From JBBDWJ01 sp040902925 (GTDB taxonomy: Bacteria; Acidobacteriota; Terriglobia; Bryobacterales; UBA6623): DNA of 64,000 nt. Shown here in pieces: positions 33,125 through 42,247 of this stretch. Each line of letters opens with the position of its first letter. Within the stretch, counting starts at the first letter, position 1. Location: the NCBI GenBank assembly GCA_040902925.1, contig JBBDWJ010000288.1, positions 11,819 through 75,818 on the forward strand. The letters run 5' to 3'. The notes beneath the pieces were generated by a model. That model was not told the origin of the DNA and made no database searches. It was given only the letters and a program-made list of their open reading frames with translations. The position numbers and the translations under genes were made by a program.

Positions 33125-34252
33125 CTACACGGTCACCCGCAGCTCCTGCCAGTGCATGGTCCGTTTGCGGTAGATCGCCTCGCGTCCCAGGATGGCCGTT
33201 AGCGCCGCGGTGGCGCCGATCGTGATGTCGGCGGGCGGTTTCTTGCCTGTGCGGATCGAGTCATAAAACGCCGCGATATGCGGATCGCGTTCGGGGCGCT
33301 CGTCATCGGGCTTCGCGAATACCACCGGCTCGACGTTCCGCTCGTTCGAGTGAAACGTTCCTTCCATCAGATCCACCGCGCCTTTGTTGGTGTAGAGGTG
33401 GACAAACTGTCCGCCGGCCGGCAGCGTGCGTGGATGGAAGAAAACCTGGCTGTAGGACATTTTGATGCCGTTGGCATATTCGTAGGTCAGCGTATAGCCG
33501 TCCATGTTGGTGCGCCCCGGCGGATCGTTCACCCACATCAATGTACCGCCGACTCCGGCGGCAAACTCGGGGCGCGAGTCCACGGCCCAGTTGCAGAGAT
33601 CGAGGTTATGAACCGACATCTCGACGATGACGTCGCCGGAGCGGCTGGCGTCGAAGAACCACTCGGCGGAAGAGCCCTCGTGGCTTAAATCGCCTGAGGA
33701 GTGACGCCTCGCCTTAACCATGATGATCTTGCCGAATTCGCCGCCGTGAACGCGCTCGACGGCGGCCCGCAGATGAGGGTAGGAACGCAACTGCTGCCCC
33801 ACCTGAAAGACCTTTTTCGACCCGCGAACGACCTTCAGTAGCTGGGCGATCGACTCGGGAGTTATCCCTACCGGTTTTTCGCAGTAGACATGCTTGCCGG
33901 CTTCGATGGCGGCGATCGCCATCTCGACGTGTAGATCGCACGGCGAGGCGATGTGAACGGCGTCGATATCCTTCTCGGCGAGCAGCTTGCGGTAGTCGGT
34001 GAAGGTCTTCGGATTGTCGCGGGAAGCCACGCTCGCCGCCTTGTCAAGCCGGGCGGCGTTGATATCGCAAATGGCGCCGATCTGGACGTTGGGTTCCGGC
34101 AGCGTACTGCGGAGCAGAGAGCCGCCTCGCCCCCCTACGCCGATGAAAGCCGTGCGGACCTTCTCCGACGCGCTTTGCGCGCCGAGACGAGACTGCAGCG
34201 CGGCGGCGGCCGCGGCTCCGAAGAATAAGTGACGCCGGTTGATTTGGCTCAT
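33125..34252 (-). CDS. Tat-exported Gfo/Idh/MocA-family oxidoreductase
   Basis: About 375 residues. The N-terminus MSQINRRHLFFGAAAAAALQSRLGAQ is a twin-arginine signal, so the enzyme is exported folded with its NAD(P) cofactor. The Rossmann domain has TAFIGVGGRGG, DAVHIASPCDLHVEM and GKHVYCEKPVG; the C-terminal domain has GGTLMWVNDP and GYTLTYEYANGIKMSY. Proteins of this type are many in planctomycetes and acidobacteria and are thought to act on sugars in the periplasm. ATG 34252 has GGAG six bases upstream; the longer frame to 34318 would lose the signal peptide. Confidence 0.9.
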   Translation of the reverse strand: MSQINRRHLFFGAAAAAALQSRLGAQSASEKVRTAFIGVGGRGGSLLRSTLPEPNVQIGAICDINAARLDKAASVASRDNPKTFTDYRKLLAEKDIDAVHIASPCDLHVEMAIAAIEAGKHVYCEKPVGITPESIAQLLKVVRGSKKVFQVGQQLRSYPHLRAAVERVHGGEFGKIIMVKARRHSSGDLSHEGSSAEWFFDASRSGDVIVEMSVHNLDLCNWAVDSRPEFAAGVGGTLMWVNDPPGRTNMDGYTLTYEYANGIKMSYSQVFFHPRTLPAGGQFVHLYTNKGAVDLMEGTFHSNERNVEPVVFAKPDDERPERDPHIAAFYDSIRTGKKPPADITIGATAALTAILGREAIYRKRTMHWQELRVTV

Positions 34253-34442
34253 GGAAACTCCTTGCGAAAAACGGCTTCGCCGCTCGATACTTCTCTGCTT
34301 CTCGCACCGGACGTGCAAGAGCAGCGTACTTCATTCTAGTAGGTCTCACCGGACCGGTTCGTCACAATCGCAAGATTGAGCGAATGCCCTCTAACCGGAC
34401 GTGTCGAAACTGAGCGGTTGATACGATAGCTACTGGCCCTCG

Positions 34443-35456
34443 ATGCGTATTCGTGTCAATCCAGAAAAGCCGGAGATCGACAGGCCGGCAGAGCCGCCGA
34501 TTTCCCGTGTGCCTGCCGCCGTCCCTGTGGTTTCGGAAACGCCGAGCGTACAGAACTATCTGCTGTCGTTGCCGGAGCGAGCCATTCGTTCGGTTGCCGG
34601 AGTTTCCGCCGGGCTCCTCCGCGAGCTGGGCGACGCCGCCTTGCCCGTATCGGTTCGCCGCACCAGGCTCTATGGGCAGCTTGTGGAGGTGACGCTGCGT
34701 TTCCTGATTGAGCAGGTCGGGCAGGTGGAAGGCGCCTACGAGCCGGTGGGAAAGCTCAGCGGCGATTTTCTACAGCGCCGTACCGTCGGCAACGGTCTCG
34801 AGCTTCTGGGCATCGTGGCCTTTCGCGCCTCACCAGTGTGGGTGATGGCCGCGCTGGCCGACCTTTCCGGCGGCGGCAGAAAGCTCATTCGTGAGATTGC
34901 CGGCTCGCTCAAGCAGGAGGGTCTGCTCGAACCAGGCCATGAGTTCGCCACCGTCGATCAGATTCTCGACGGCCTGGAGCGAACCTCCGGACGGCTGGCG
35001 GAAACCATCAACACCCCGCCCCTCGACGTCGCGGCGCTGCGCGAGGAGTGGACGCAGATTCGCCGCGACGCTGCCAGCATTGCTCCCTCGAATCTCCCTT
35101 CCATGGACCGCTTGTGGTCGTCGTGGAATGAACTGCGGGCCGAGGCCGCCGAACAAAAACGCAGTGTGTTCGAAGTTTCGTCGCTGCTAGCGCTGTCGGC
35201 CGTGGGACGGCTCCCGGAGAACGTGCGCTGGCTCTCGCGGAGCGCGCGGACCGCGGCCCGCCGCACCGGGCAGCTTGTCGCGGGAACGCTGCTCGATCAC
35301 TACAGCCTGACGTTGCGCGAAATACGCGAAGCGGGCTTCGTTGCGTACTGGTCGGGCCAATTCCGCCCTTACCTGAAGGGAGCGGCGGCGCAGTTTTCGC
35401 GACAGAAGCCAACTCTGACGGAGCGCTTTTTAAAGCGGCAACGCGTCTCAAAGTAA
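34443..35456 (+). CDS. Unknown, largely helical protein
   Basis: A 337-residue protein I do not recognise. It begins with a Pro-rich, polar stretch (residues 1-35), then is almost wholly amphipathic helix, with ERAIRSVAGVSAGLLRELG, a segment FRASPVWVMAALADLSGGGRKLIREIAGSLKQEGLL and a basic end TLTERFLKRQRVSK. Residues 120-150 are moderately hydrophobic but not a clear membrane span, and there is no signal peptide. Codon use and GC content are like the neighbours, so it is probably a real cytosolic lineage-specific gene. It is divergent from the Tat oxidoreductase and 157 bases before the MATE transporter gene. Confidence 0.6.
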   Translation: MRIRVNPEKPEIDRPAEPPISRVPAAVPVVSETPSVQNYLLSLPERAIRSVAGVSAGLLRELGDAALPVSVRRTRLYGQLVEVTLRFLIEQVGQVEGAYEPVGKLSGDFLQRRTVGNGLELLGIVAFRASPVWVMAALADLSGGGRKLIREIAGSLKQEGLLEPGHEFATVDQILDGLERTSGRLAETINTPPLDVAALREEWTQIRRDAASIAPSNLPSMDRLWSSWNELRAEAAEQKRSVFEVSSLLALSAVGRLPENVRWLSRSARTAARRTGQLVAGTLLDHYSLTLREIREAGFVAYWSGQFRPYLKGAAAQFSRQKPTLTERFLKRQRVSK

Positions 35457-35613
35457 TTCCCAGCCGCGGCCTGTGCGGGCGAACCCATTTCGCGGACACG
35501 ACAGCACTCCCAATTCCCGCATAATGGGGAGACCGGCATGTAATTCGGTCTCGCGGTCTGAGCGCAAGCCTTCCCCGGATCGTTCCTTATCCATTCCGAA
35601 CCAGCTAGGACGT

Positions 35614-37122
35614 ATGGCGATGCCCAGCGAGCAGCACCCGACTATCTCCGAACCTGACTCGGAAACTGAGCCGATTTCCCGCAACGAACGCGCCTCGAGC
35701 GCCCAGCCGGACTCGAACGCGAACTCAACCTCCGCGCACCGCACTGGCTTTTGGAACGTTGTGTGGGATTCCCTCAAGGGAACTCGCGAGGACTACACCT
35801 CGGGCGAGCTGTCGCGGGCCGTCATGCTGCTGGCAGTGCCGATGGTGCTTGAGCTGGTGATGGAATCGACCTTCGGCCTGGTCGATGCCTATTTTGTCGG
35901 ACGCCTTGGAGCCGACGCTGTTGCCGCCGTTGGGCTGACCGAGTCGCTGATCATCCTGGTGTTTGGCGTCGCCATGGGCTTGAGCATGGGGACGACGGCG
36001 ATGGTGTCGCGGCGCATCGGCGAGGGCGACAGCGAAGGCGCTTGCCTCGCGGCGGGACAGGCCGTGCTCACCGCCATCCTGATCGCGGCTCCCATCGGAG
36101 TGGTGGGGGTGCTGCTTGCGCCGCGTTTGCTCGGTTGGATGGGCGCGACACCGGGTGTGGCGCAGGGATGGCCCTATACGGCGATGCTGTTTGGCGGATC
36201 AGCCACTATTTTTCTGCTCTTCCTCAACAACGCCATTTTTCGAGGCGCCGGTGATGCCGCCATCGCCATGCGGGCGTTGTGGATCTCGAACCTCATCAAT
36301 ATCGTTCTGGACCCCTGCTTGATCTTTGGTTGGGGGCCGTTCCCGGAACTCGGCTTGGTGGGCGCCGCCGTAGCGACGACGATTGGGCGCGGCACCGGCG
36401 TTGTATTCCAGTTTTGGATGCTGGCTAGACACGATGGCCGCGTGCGTATCGGTCGTCGTCATTTGCGAGTGGATTGGGACGTGATGAGGCGGCTGTGGCG
36501 CGTTTCCATATCGGGCATGGTGCAGTTCTTGGTCGCCACCGCCAACTGGCTCGGCATCATGCGCATCGTCGCGCTGTTCGGCGCTCCCACGCTGGCTGCG
36601 TACACGATTGCCCTGCGGCTCATTCACTTCGCGATCCTGCCCTCTTGGGGCATGAGCAACGCCGCGGCGACTCTGGTGGGACAAAACCTGGGGGCGGGCA
36701 AGCCGGACCGCGCCGAACGCGCTGTTTGGGTGACGGGGCGCTACAACTTCATATTCCTTGCCGGTATTTCCATCGTGTTTTGGGTGTTCGCCGAGTCGCT
36801 GATCGCGTCCTTCATCTCCGACCCGGAGGTGATTCCGATCGGTGTCGAGGTGCTTCGCATCCTCAGCGTCGCGCAAGTGACCGCGGCCTACACCATGGTG
36901 ATCGCGCAAGCATTCAACGGCGCCGGCGATACCGATACGCCGACCATCATCAACTTGATCGTGTATTGGCTGTGGCAGTTGCCGCTGGCCTACACGTTGG
37001 CTCGCCCCTTGGGATTCGGTGCGCCCGGCGTGTTCGCGGCGGTCGTGATCGCCGGTGTGACGTGGGCGGTGACGGCGATCGTTTTATTCCGCCGCGGCAC
37101 TTGGAAGCGAAAAAAGATCTGA
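35614..37122 (+). CDS. MATE-family efflux transporter
   Basis: About 502 residues from ATG 35614 (or 35620). A polar 60-residue N-terminal tail precedes twelve membrane helices in two similar halves: SRAVMLLAVPMVLELVMESTFGLVDAYFVGRLGADAVAAVGL is the first, split by a turn, and the second half starts near WRVSISGMVQFLVATANWLG. NAIFRGAGDAAIAM and QAFNGAGDTDTPTIINL are the paired MATE loops. Such proteins export drugs or metabolites with Na+ or H+. The frame is open to 35473 but the ribosome site TAGGA lies directly before 35614. Confidence 0.92.
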   Translation: MAMPSEQHPTISEPDSETEPISRNERASSAQPDSNANSTSAHRTGFWNVVWDSLKGTREDYTSGELSRAVMLLAVPMVLELVMESTFGLVDAYFVGRLGADAVAAVGLTESLIILVFGVAMGLSMGTTAMVSRRIGEGDSEGACLAAGQAVLTAILIAAPIGVVGVLLAPRLLGWMGATPGVAQGWPYTAMLFGGSATIFLLFLNNAIFRGAGDAAIAMRALWISNLINIVLDPCLIFGWGPFPELGLVGAAVATTIGRGTGVVFQFWMLARHDGRVRIGRRHLRVDWDVMRRLWRVSISGMVQFLVATANWLGIMRIVALFGAPTLAAYTIALRLIHFAILPSWGMSNAAATLVGQNLGAGKPDRAERAVWVTGRYNFIFLAGISIVFWVFAESLIASFISDPEVIPIGVEVLRILSVAQVTAAYTMVIAQAFNGAGDTDTPTIINLIVYWLWQLPLAYTLARPLGFGAPGVFAAVVIAGVTWAVTAIVLFRRGTWKRKKI

Positions 37123-37142
37123 GGGCTGCCGGCCGCCAACCC

Positions 37143-37159
37143 TTGGAACCGGGGTCCAA
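37143..37159. terminator. Small hairpin between convergent genes
   Basis: TTGGA and TCCAA pair across a 7-nt loop in the 57 bases between the MATE gene stop and the stop of the Ig-like gene on the other strand. No T-run follows. Confidence 0.25.
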
Positions 37160-37179
37160 TCTCAACAAGACGGCGCCGC

Positions 37180-37719
37180 TCACTGCGCCGCGGGCGATGG
37201 ATCGTCGCCGCCGCTGCGCGCGATAGCGATGATCACGATGGTCACCGCGGCGGCAATGCCGGCGATGACTCTCCAGGTGAAAAACTTCTTCTTTTTAGGA
37301 GCTTCGGTGGCGGCGTTGTTCTGGAGAATGGCTGCGTTGACGCTGTGGCCGTTGTGATTCGCGGTGACCTCGATGGAGAACGGCCCTTCGTACGTATTCG
37401 ACAGAGTCAGGGCCGGTTGGGCGCGCCCCTCCTGATCGGTCTGAATCGCCGTTCGGTGCGTGGCGCCAAAAAACGTCACACTCGGGCCGCTGGTTGGCGA
37501 CACGAAGGTGACTTCGACGCCGGCGACCGGCTCGCCTTGCGCGTCGAGCACTTGCACGACGGGAGCCGTTGCGCGCCCGGTATCAACGTAGTTCGTCGCG
37601 CCTTCTCCGGTGAGGACCGCGATCCGCAGCCCGCTCGAATCCTGCCCCCACAACAGAGAGGCAACAACGAGTTGCCAGCACAGCAGGCAGCAAAGAGAAG
37701 GCCGCAGTCGTCTACGCAT
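37180..37719 (-). CDS. Exported Ig-like (Big_1-type) protein with C-terminal anchor
   Basis: A 179-residue envelope protein. A signal peptide (MRRRLRPSLCCLLCWQLVVASLLWGQ) is followed by one Ig-like domain of the Big_1/invasin type: VVQVLDAQGEPVAGVEVTFV, then GRAQPALTLSNTYEGPFSIEVTA. After a Lys-rich hinge (APKKKKFF) comes a membrane helix VIAGIAAAVTIVIIAIA and a short acidic end. The order, outside domain, positive patch, helix, is reminiscent of a sorting tail, but the anchor lacks a PEP- or LPXTG-type motif. It stands alone; the 212 bases upstream hold nothing I can identify. Confidence 0.75.
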   Translation of the reverse strand: MRRRLRPSLCCLLCWQLVVASLLWGQDSSGLRIAVLTGEGATNYVDTGRATAPVVQVLDAQGEPVAGVEVTFVSPTSGPSVTFFGATHRTAIQTDQEGRAQPALTLSNTYEGPFSIEVTANHNGHSVNAAILQNNAATEAPKKKKFFTWRVIAGIAAAVTIVIIAIARSGGDDPSPAAQ

Positions 37720-37931
37720 GAAATTCCTCGATCGAGCCGTTCATTTTTTCAGGATCGCATATCGGGCTGAATGTTGCGCCGCGAGCGGGGTCGAAGCCAA
37801 CTTGTTGGCGGGCGGATCTCCGCGCGGGTCGCCTGACTTGGTTTGTAAGGCCGCGCATGCCGCAGGCGAGAATCACCCCGGCATGCCACGCCGTTCCGCG
37901 AGCGTGCCACAGTGCGGATCAGATGGTCTGT

Positions 37932-39866
37932 CTACTCGAGATAAGTGTAGTCGTCGAGGATCCGCGAGCAGGTAGCCAGCAATTCGTGCTCGTCGTCGTC
38001 GCTGATCAATCCGAGGGTCTTGCGCTTCGCCAGTTGCTGGGCCAGGGACTCGCGCAGCTCATCGGCCTTGTAACCGGTGTATTCCAGCACCTGGCGGACA
38101 GAATCGCCGCGGATCAGTTTGTCGATGAACATGCGGCCGTCGTCGCTCACAATGACGTTGGCCTCGGTGACCACGCCAAACAGGTTGTGCAGGTCGCCGA
38201 GCGTTTCCTGGTAAGCGCCAAGAAGCAGAAATGCCAGGTAGTAAGGCTCCCCTTCGTTCAGCTGGTGCAGCTCGAGCGCTTCCTTGACGTCTTTGACGTC
38301 GACAAAGCGGTCCACCGCGCCGTCCGAGTCACAGGTGATGTCGCACAGCACGCCGCGCTGCGTCGGGAGCTCGTTCAAGCGATGGATCGGCATGATCGGG
38401 AAGAGCTGGTCGAAGGCCCAGAAGTCGGGCATCGATTGGAACATCGAAAAGTTGCAGATGTATTTCGAGGAAAGCAGCTTGTCGAGCTGGTCGAACTCCT
38501 CGGGCCGCTCTTTGATCGACCGCGAAAGCTTGGCGGCCTTGCCGCAAATCTTCCAGAACAGCCACTCACCCTTGGCCTTGTCCTCCAAGTCGAGATAGCC
38601 CAGTTCAAACAGGCTGTTGAGGTCGTCACGCTGCTGAATGGCGTCGTGATAATACTCGCGAAAGTTCTTCGCGTTGATCTCGCGTGCGAGATCGATCAGC
38701 TCGAGCACGGGTTCGGATTTCGACGTGATCGTATCGATCGAGTAGTTGCCCGGCGCACCCGGCGTGATCACTTTCCTGACATCGGTGACCAGCATCGAGT
38801 GGTAGGCCACCATGGCGCGGCCGCTCTCGTTGACGATGATCGGCTTGGGAACATCCTCGTTGTCGCAGACCTCGCCCACGACGTAGATGACGTCGTTGGC
38901 GAACTCCTGCACCGAGTAGTTCACCGAGAATTCCGAAGCGGTCTTCGAGCCGTCGTAGTCGACGCCCAGGCCGCCGCCGACGTTCAGGAACTCGACATCG
39001 AAGCCCATCTTGCGGACCTTGGCGTACACGCGCGCCGCCTCTTTGAAGGCTTGCTTGGCGCGGCGGATGTCAGTGATCTGCGAGCCGATATGAAAGTGCA
39101 GCATGCGCAACTGTGAAGAATAGCCGCGTTCACGCAGCAGGTCGAGCGTGTTGACCAGCGCGATCGTGCTCATGCCGAACTTCGCGAACTCCCCGCCCGA
39201 CTCTTCCCATTTGCCGCTGCCGCGCGAGTAGAGTTTGACGCGAATGCCGAGGCTGGGGCGGATTTCGAGTTTTTCACCCACCTCGATGGCCGCCAGAATG
39301 TCTTCGGCGTCTTCAACGACCAGGATGGTGCGCTTGCCGATTCGTTCGGCGAGAATCGCCGAGCGCAGGTACAGATCGTCCTTGAGGCCGTTGCACACGA
39401 TCAAGGCGTCCTTTGACAACGGCATGGCGAGCGCCGCGAGCAGTTCCGCTTTGCTGCCGACCTCGAGGCCGTAGTCGTGGCGCTGGCCGGCCTTGAGCAG
39501 CCGCCGCACGACTTCCGATTTCTGGTTGACCTTGACGGGGTAGACGCCCTGGTGGCGGTTGTCGTAGTTGAATTCCTGAATGGCGTTGCGGAAGGCTTCG
39601 TGCAGCGCTGACATCCGTTCGTCGAGCATCTGCGGAAACCGGATCAGGAACGGCGGCGAGTGCTTGCCCTGCGTCAGTTTCGCGACAACTTCGTAAACGT
39701 CGATCGACAGAAGCTTGTTCTTCAGCGGGGCGACGGTGAGGTGGCCTTCGCTATTGACGTAAAAGTAGTCAAAGCCCCAGTTGTCGATACCGTAGATCTT
39801 GGAAATATGCTCGACGGCGCTCACTCCCGACTTCGCGGTCAGTACAGCTTGATCAGCAGTCACCAT
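37932..39866 (-). CDS. speA: Biosynthetic arginine decarboxylase
   Basis: A 644-residue fold-type III PLP enzyme that makes agmatine from arginine for polyamine synthesis. Lys112 in YPVKVNQKSEVV holds PLP; GLEVGSKAELLAAL, LHFHIGSQITDI, LNVGGGLGVDYDGS and VNESGRAMVAYHS follow, and the large inserted helical domain and C-terminal four-helix part typical of SpeA (not LysA/SpeC) are present. Length is normal. No agmatine-processing gene (speB, aguA) is next to it; a spermidine-synthase-like gene lies 3.5 kb upstream on the same strand. Confidence 0.97.
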   Translation of the reverse strand: MVTADQAVLTAKSGVSAVEHISKIYGIDNWGFDYFYVNSEGHLTVAPLKNKLLSIDVYEVVAKLTQGKHSPPFLIRFPQMLDERMSALHEAFRNAIQEFNYDNRHQGVYPVKVNQKSEVVRRLLKAGQRHDYGLEVGSKAELLAALAMPLSKDALIVCNGLKDDLYLRSAILAERIGKRTILVVEDAEDILAAIEVGEKLEIRPSLGIRVKLYSRGSGKWEESGGEFAKFGMSTIALVNTLDLLRERGYSSQLRMLHFHIGSQITDIRRAKQAFKEAARVYAKVRKMGFDVEFLNVGGGLGVDYDGSKTASEFSVNYSVQEFANDVIYVVGEVCDNEDVPKPIIVNESGRAMVAYHSMLVTDVRKVITPGAPGNYSIDTITSKSEPVLELIDLAREINAKNFREYYHDAIQQRDDLNSLFELGYLDLEDKAKGEWLFWKICGKAAKLSRSIKERPEEFDQLDKLLSSKYICNFSMFQSMPDFWAFDQLFPIMPIHRLNELPTQRGVLCDITCDSDGAVDRFVDVKDVKEALELHQLNEGEPYYLAFLLLGAYQETLGDLHNLFGVVTEANVIVSDDGRMFIDKLIRGDSVRQVLEYTGYKADELRESLAQQLAKRKTLGLISDDDEHELLATCSRILDDYTYLE

Positions 39867-40235
39867 TTCCTAACTCCCAACGAAACAGTGGAATCTTGAG
39901 GGACCGGCCGTCCACGCGCTCGCCGCGCGGTTTCGATCTAGCAGGCAGAGTTCAATCACTCCGAGTCAACCGGCTGCGAGCCGCCCCGCCGAGCAACACT
40001 CGATCGCCGATGAGGTCAAGAAGCTTCATCATAACGAATCGTCCGTTGAGAAGAATGTTTCAGTCGAAAAAGAATTTTAGTGCGGCGGCGCGCGAGGCGC
40101 GGGGCATTTCGGCGTGCGCTCCACGGCTCGGTTTGACGCGCCGCAACGCGAAGCGACTCCGCCCGGTCCACACTAACGGCTGCCCGGAACCATCCCCGCC
40201 GGTCTCGCCGTCAGGCCTCCGGGTTGGCCATTTCA
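39867..40235. other. Intergenic stretch with no gene seen
   Basis: This 369-base interval separates the transporter stop from the speA start. Its plus strand has a long open frame but the encoded residues are Arg/Ser/Pro-rich without any family feature, as expected for random GC-rich sequence. I see no RNA gene or strong hairpin; the speA promoter must lie in it. Confidence 0.5.
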
Positions 40236-41467
40236 CTACCTGCTCGCAGCGTCCCCGGAGACAGGTTCGCGCCAAGGTGACCGCATCCAGAACCAGCAAA
40301 GAATCGAGACCAGGTTCAACAGCGCTGCCGTCCGGAAGTAAGCGCTGGCGCTGCCGGTGAGGCCGTATAGATAAGGAAACGCGTTGGCGCTGACAAACGA
40401 GCCGAAGTTGCCGACCATGTTCATCGAGCCCGAGACGGCGCCGGAATTCTTGCCGCCGATATCCATGCAATAGGCCCAACTGGGGCTGATGGTCACATCA
40501 GCGCCAAAGGTGGCCAGAGTGAAGCAGGCCACCGCGGCGGCCGGGCTTTCGGCCAGCGTGACGCCGAATACCCCGGCGGCGGCGAGCACAAAGCCCGCCA
40601 TGGCCGGAAGCCGCCGCGACCAGCGGCGCAGTGGCGAGCGGTACAGCCGGTCGACGAGAAAGCCGGCCGTCCATTGCGCGGTGGCGCCNNNNNNNNNNCC
40701 AGCAGCGGGACCATACTGTAGCCGGCAGCTTCGCTCGGCGAGAGCTTGTAGTGCTCCATGAGATAGGGGTGCATCCATGAGAGGCAGATGAAAAAAGTAA
40801 AGTTGCTCGCGAAGTACTGCACCATCGCTAGGGCCATCCCGCCGGAGCGCAGCGTCTGGCCGAAATTGAGCGCGCCCGCAGCGGTCTGCGCCGCGGACTC
40901 GGCGAGCGGCTCTGCTGGATGATCGCGAAACCAGGTGAGCCAAAGCAGCACCCAGGCCACGCCCACGCCGCCGAGAATGGCGAATGCCAACCGCCAACTC
41001 GCCAAGCCCAGAAGCCAGGCAAGAAGCGGAAAGGCCAACGCGGCTCCCAACCGCGAGCCCGAGAAGATGATGCCGTTGGCCCTGCCGCGCTCATGAACGG
41101 GCAGCCAGTTGTAGAAAGCGCGCGCCGAGCCGGGGAAGGCGGCCGCCTCGGTGACGCCGAACAAAAATCGCACCCCCAGTAGAAAGGTCAGGCTACGGGC
41201 GGCGCCGGTGAGCGCGGTAAAAACACTCCAGGCCGACACTGCCAACGCCAGAGCGAGCCTGGGTCCGAAGCGGTCGGCAAACCATCCCGCCGGGATCTGC
41301 GCCAGAGCATAGCCCAGCGCGAACGCGCTGAAGACCGCCCCCATGGCCTCATCGGAAAGCGCCAACTCCTGGGACAGCGGGTCTTTGGCGGACGAAACGG
41401 CGACCCGGTCGATGTAGGTGATCAGCGAGAGAACAAACAGGATCGCGACGACCCAATAGCGCTTCAC
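40236..41467 (-). CDS. MFS transporter of the anion:cation symporter type, interrupted by an assembly gap
   Basis: About 410 residues, twelve membrane helices. The first half has LITYIDRVAVSSAKDPL, ALGYALAQIPAGWFADRFGPR and GVTEAAAFPGSARAFYNWLP; the second has GFLVDRL and YCMDIGGKNSGAVSGSMNMVGNFGSFVSA, which is diagnostic of the ACS family that takes up sugar acids and other organic anions. Ten N at 40689-40698 throw the two parts out of frame; the true gap length should be 2 modulo 3 if the gene is intact. The start is GTG 41467, which overlaps the amidohydrolase stop (GTGA) and has GGAG seven bases before it. Confidence 0.85.
40689..40698. other. Assembly gap (10 N)
   Basis: Ten consecutive N inside the transporter gene, surely a placeholder of arbitrary length joining two contigs. 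It changes the reading frame of the gene. Confidence 1.
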
Positions 41468-42219
41468 GACGCCTCTCCGTCGAAGAGCCTTCGCGCGGTG
41501 TTCCACAGAATGTCGCGCCGTGTCTCGACGGGAACGTCAAGGTTGAGGATCTTCGACATCTCCGGGCCGATACTGTCGGGAAGATCCGAGCCAGCCATCA
41601 GCCGCGAAGGTGGCACGTGGGCGAGAACTTCGCGAACGTGATGCGGCATCAGCGACGACAACTCGATGGAGATATTCGGGCACACCGTCGCCGCCACGAT
41701 CGCCTCCGCCGCGTAGATGCCGCCGCCGGCGTGGCCGAGGATGATCGGCAGATCGGGAAACTTGCGCGCCGGCATGATGAACAGCGACGGCAGCGCGAAC
41801 GGAGCGCCCGCCCCGGTGTGGCAGATCACCGGCAAACGGTGCCGCAGCGCCGTCTCGAAAAAGAAATCGCTAGTGCTCGATATCGGATTGAGGGCCTGGT
41901 ACTGCGGCTGCAATTTCAGGGCGCGGAAGCCGAGCTCTTCGGCGCAGCGCCGTACCTCGTCCCGAAATTCCTGCTCGGGGATAAACGGATAGACACAGGC
42001 CGCGCCGGCGAAGCGGTCAGGATGCGCCCGAACCGCGGCGGCGATTTCGTCGTGAGCGGCGCGGTGATCTTCGACTACCGGAAACGGGATCACCATCGAG
42101 CGGTCGATGCCAAAGGCATCCATGGCGGCAAGAAGCTGGTCGGCTGAACAACGGCGCCCGCTGTGGCGCGCCGTGCCGACGTGCGTGTGCGTGTCGTAGA
42201 TCGAAAAGCCGTCTTTCAT
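41464..42219 (-). CDS. Amidohydrolase-family (metal-dependent, amidohydrolase 2) enzyme
   Basis: A 251-residue TIM-barrel hydrolase or decarboxylase. The metal site is seen in YDTHTHVG (HxH), the central His of CHTGAG and LGHAGGG, and the late Asp in AGSDLPDS. This subgroup (amidohydrolase 2) includes lactonases, hydrolases and aromatic or beta-resorcylate decarboxylases, so the reaction is not fixed. It lies between a dehydrogenase gene (28 bases upstream) and the transporter gene (4-nt overlap), which makes a small uptake-and-breakdown operon for an organic acid likely. Confidence 0.85.
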   Translation of the reverse strand: MKDGFSIYDTHTHVGTARHSGRRCSADQLLAAMDAFGIDRSMVIPFPVVEDHRAAHDEIAAAVRAHPDRFAGAACVYPFIPEQEFRDEVRRCAEELGFRALKLQPQYQALNPISSTSDFFFETALRHRLPVICHTGAGAPFALPSLFIMPARKFPDLPIILGHAGGGIYAAEAIVAATVCPNISIELSSLMPHHVREVLAHVPPSRLMAGSDLPDSIGPEMSKILNLDVPVETRRDILWNTARRLFDGEAS

Positions 42220-42247
42220 GCGGAGAGCGCCATTTCAGGCGGCCGTT

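Noticed and set aside
37857..39116. Open plus-strand frame of about 419 codons opposite speA
   Set aside because: Antisense shadow of a 644-residue arginine decarboxylase; composition is Val/Gln/Asp-rich without motifs.
39896..40360. Plus-strand frame of 154 codons in the speA-transporter interval
   Set aside because: Arg/Ser/Pro-rich, runs into the end of the transporter gene on the other strand and resembles nothing.
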